Positions 5,135 to 5,936 of a stretch of DNA of 5,936 bases are shown in pieces. The DNA comes from Clostridiales bacterium. GTDB taxonomy: Bacteria > Bacillota > Clostridia > Caldicoprobacterales > UBA3941. Below the pieces are notes generated by a model. The model was not told the origin of the DNA and searched no databases. It saw only the letters and a program-made list of their open reading frames with translations. The stretch is taken from assembly GCA_012522165.1 (NCBI GenBank), contig JAAYKZ010000377.1:1-5936 (forward strand), in the 5' to 3' direction. A program made the translations under genes and the position numbers. How positions within the stretch are numbered: the stretch's first letter is position 1; each line of letters begins with the position of its first letter.

Positions 5135-5936
5135 AAAAATGAATATTTTACTATTGAGCTGTGGAACAAGAAATAAAATTGTACAATATTTTAAAAAAGA
5201 ATTAGGTGATAGGGGATTAGTTATGGCTACAGATTGTAGTGAGCTAGCACCAGCCTTATATGAAGCAGATAAATATTTTATTGTTCCAAAAATTGAGAAT
5301 GCAAACTACCTGGATATAATTCTTTCAATTTGTAAAGAAAACAAAATCAAAATGGTCTTGTCGCTGATAGATCCTGAGTTGAGCATACTAGCTAAGTATA
5401 AACAAAATTTTTTAGACATAGGAACTATTCCAATTGTTTCGGATTATGATATTGTTGAAATGTGCCTTGATAAATACTCTATGTATCAATTTTTAATAGA
5501 AAATGGGTTTAAGACGATCAGAAGTTATATCGATAAAGATGATTTTTATAAAGATTTAGATGCGGGGATAATTAACTACCCCGTGTTCGTAAAACCGATT
5601 AAAGGTAGCGCTAGTATTAACATCAATAAAGTTAATAGTAAAGAAGAAGTTGAATCGCTATTTTATAGGTTTGATAATCTTATGATTCAGGAGTTTATGG
5701 AGGGTACTGAATATGGTGCTGATGTCTATACGGATCTGATATCTAATGAGCCGGTAGCAATTTTTACAAAAGAGAAAATTAAGATGAGAGCAGGAGAAAC
5801 TGATAAGTCTATATCTATAAAAGATGAAAAGCTGATTGAATTAATAAATACGTTTGTAAAAAAAGTTGGTTTTAAAGGAATTATCGATATTGATATTTTT
5901 AAGATAAATAATGAGTACTACATCTCAGAAGTTAAC
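5127..5936 (+). CDS. ATP-grasp ligase, carbamoyl-phosphate-synthase-large-chain-like (3' truncated by window)
   Basis: The first 270 residues of an ATP-grasp protein, open to the last base. ATP-grasp enzymes activate a carboxylate as acyl phosphate and join it to an amine or thiol. A Rossmann-like pre-grasp domain fills about 1-110 (NILLLSCGTRNK, 6-17; a LSLIDPEL turn near 79-86). The grasp domain then shows DKYSMYQFL (115-123), the ATP-binding lysine loop FVKPIKGSAS (154-163), the hinge and adenine contact IQEFMEGTEYGADV (187-200) and GIIDIDIF (251-258). It ends at E269-N270 of the metal-binding ISEVN motif. The strands after this motif are outside the window. ATG 5127 overlaps the PLP gene's stop (TGA 5132-5134) by 8 bases; GGGGGA (5113-5118) is its ribosome site, 8 bases upstream. 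Overlap implies coupled translation and a shared pathway. Substrates are unknown; attaching an amino acid to a sugar or to another amino acid would fit the context (inference). Confidence 0.9.
   Translation, partial: MNEKMNILLLSCGTRNKIVQYFKKELGDRGLVMATDCSELAPALYEADKYFIVPKIENANYLDIILSICKENKIKMVLSLIDPELSILAKYKQNFLDIGTIPIVSDYDIVEMCLDKYSMYQFLIENGFKTIRSYIDKDDFYKDLDAGIINYPVFVKPIKGSASININKVNSKEEVESLFYRFDNLMIQEFMEGTEYGADVYTDLISNEPVAIFTKEKIKMRAGETDKSISIKDEKLIELINTFVKKVGFKGIIDIDIFKINNEYYISEVN

Overview
The window looks like part of a surface-glycan or glycoprotein biosynthesis locus from a low-to-mid-GC Bacillota, probably a clostridial-type genome. The evidence is strong purine-rich Shine-Dalgarno sites, frequent GTG starts, AGA/ATA-rich codon use in the right-hand part, and protein families typical of such loci. 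The species cannot be named from the sequence. Every credible gene is on the + strand and the genes are closely packed. The first and last genes run off the window.

Left part (1-1610, estimated mid-to-high 40s % GC from sampled lines): the C-terminal third of a membrane-type nucleoside-diphosphate-sugar 4,6-dehydratase (CapD/WbpM/PglF-like). Fourteen bases later comes a complete ParB/Spo0J/Noc-family protein with its CTP-binding boxes and helix-turn-helix. Immediately after the ParB-like stop codon lie two near-identical palindromes (1611-1624 and 1633-1649), the most unusual non-coding signal here and a natural candidate for that protein's own binding site.

Right part (about 1650-5936, clearly more AT-rich, about 25-37% GC in sampled lines): a DegT/DnrJ/EryC1/StrS aminotransferase (PglE-like), a small monotopic phosphoglycosyl transferase (PglC-like), a RimJ/RimL-type GNAT acetyltransferase, a fold-type II PLP enzyme with D-cysteine-desulfhydrase-type active-site residues, and the first 270 residues of an ATP-grasp ligase whose start overlaps the PLP gene.

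Proposed joint function (inference): the dehydratase makes a UDP-4-keto-6-deoxy-HexNAc, the aminotransferase adds the 4-amino group, the GNAT enzyme may acetylate it (the PglD/PseH role), and the PglC-like enzyme loads the resulting sugar phosphate onto undecaprenyl phosphate to start a glycan. The coupled PLP and ATP-grasp genes suggest an added amino-acid step, perhaps making an amino acid and attaching it by an amide bond to the glycan or a precursor. The ParB-like gene sits between the dehydratase and the aminotransferase, next to the composition change. It has no ParA partner in view and is more likely a local regulator or nucleoid-binding protein than a partition system.
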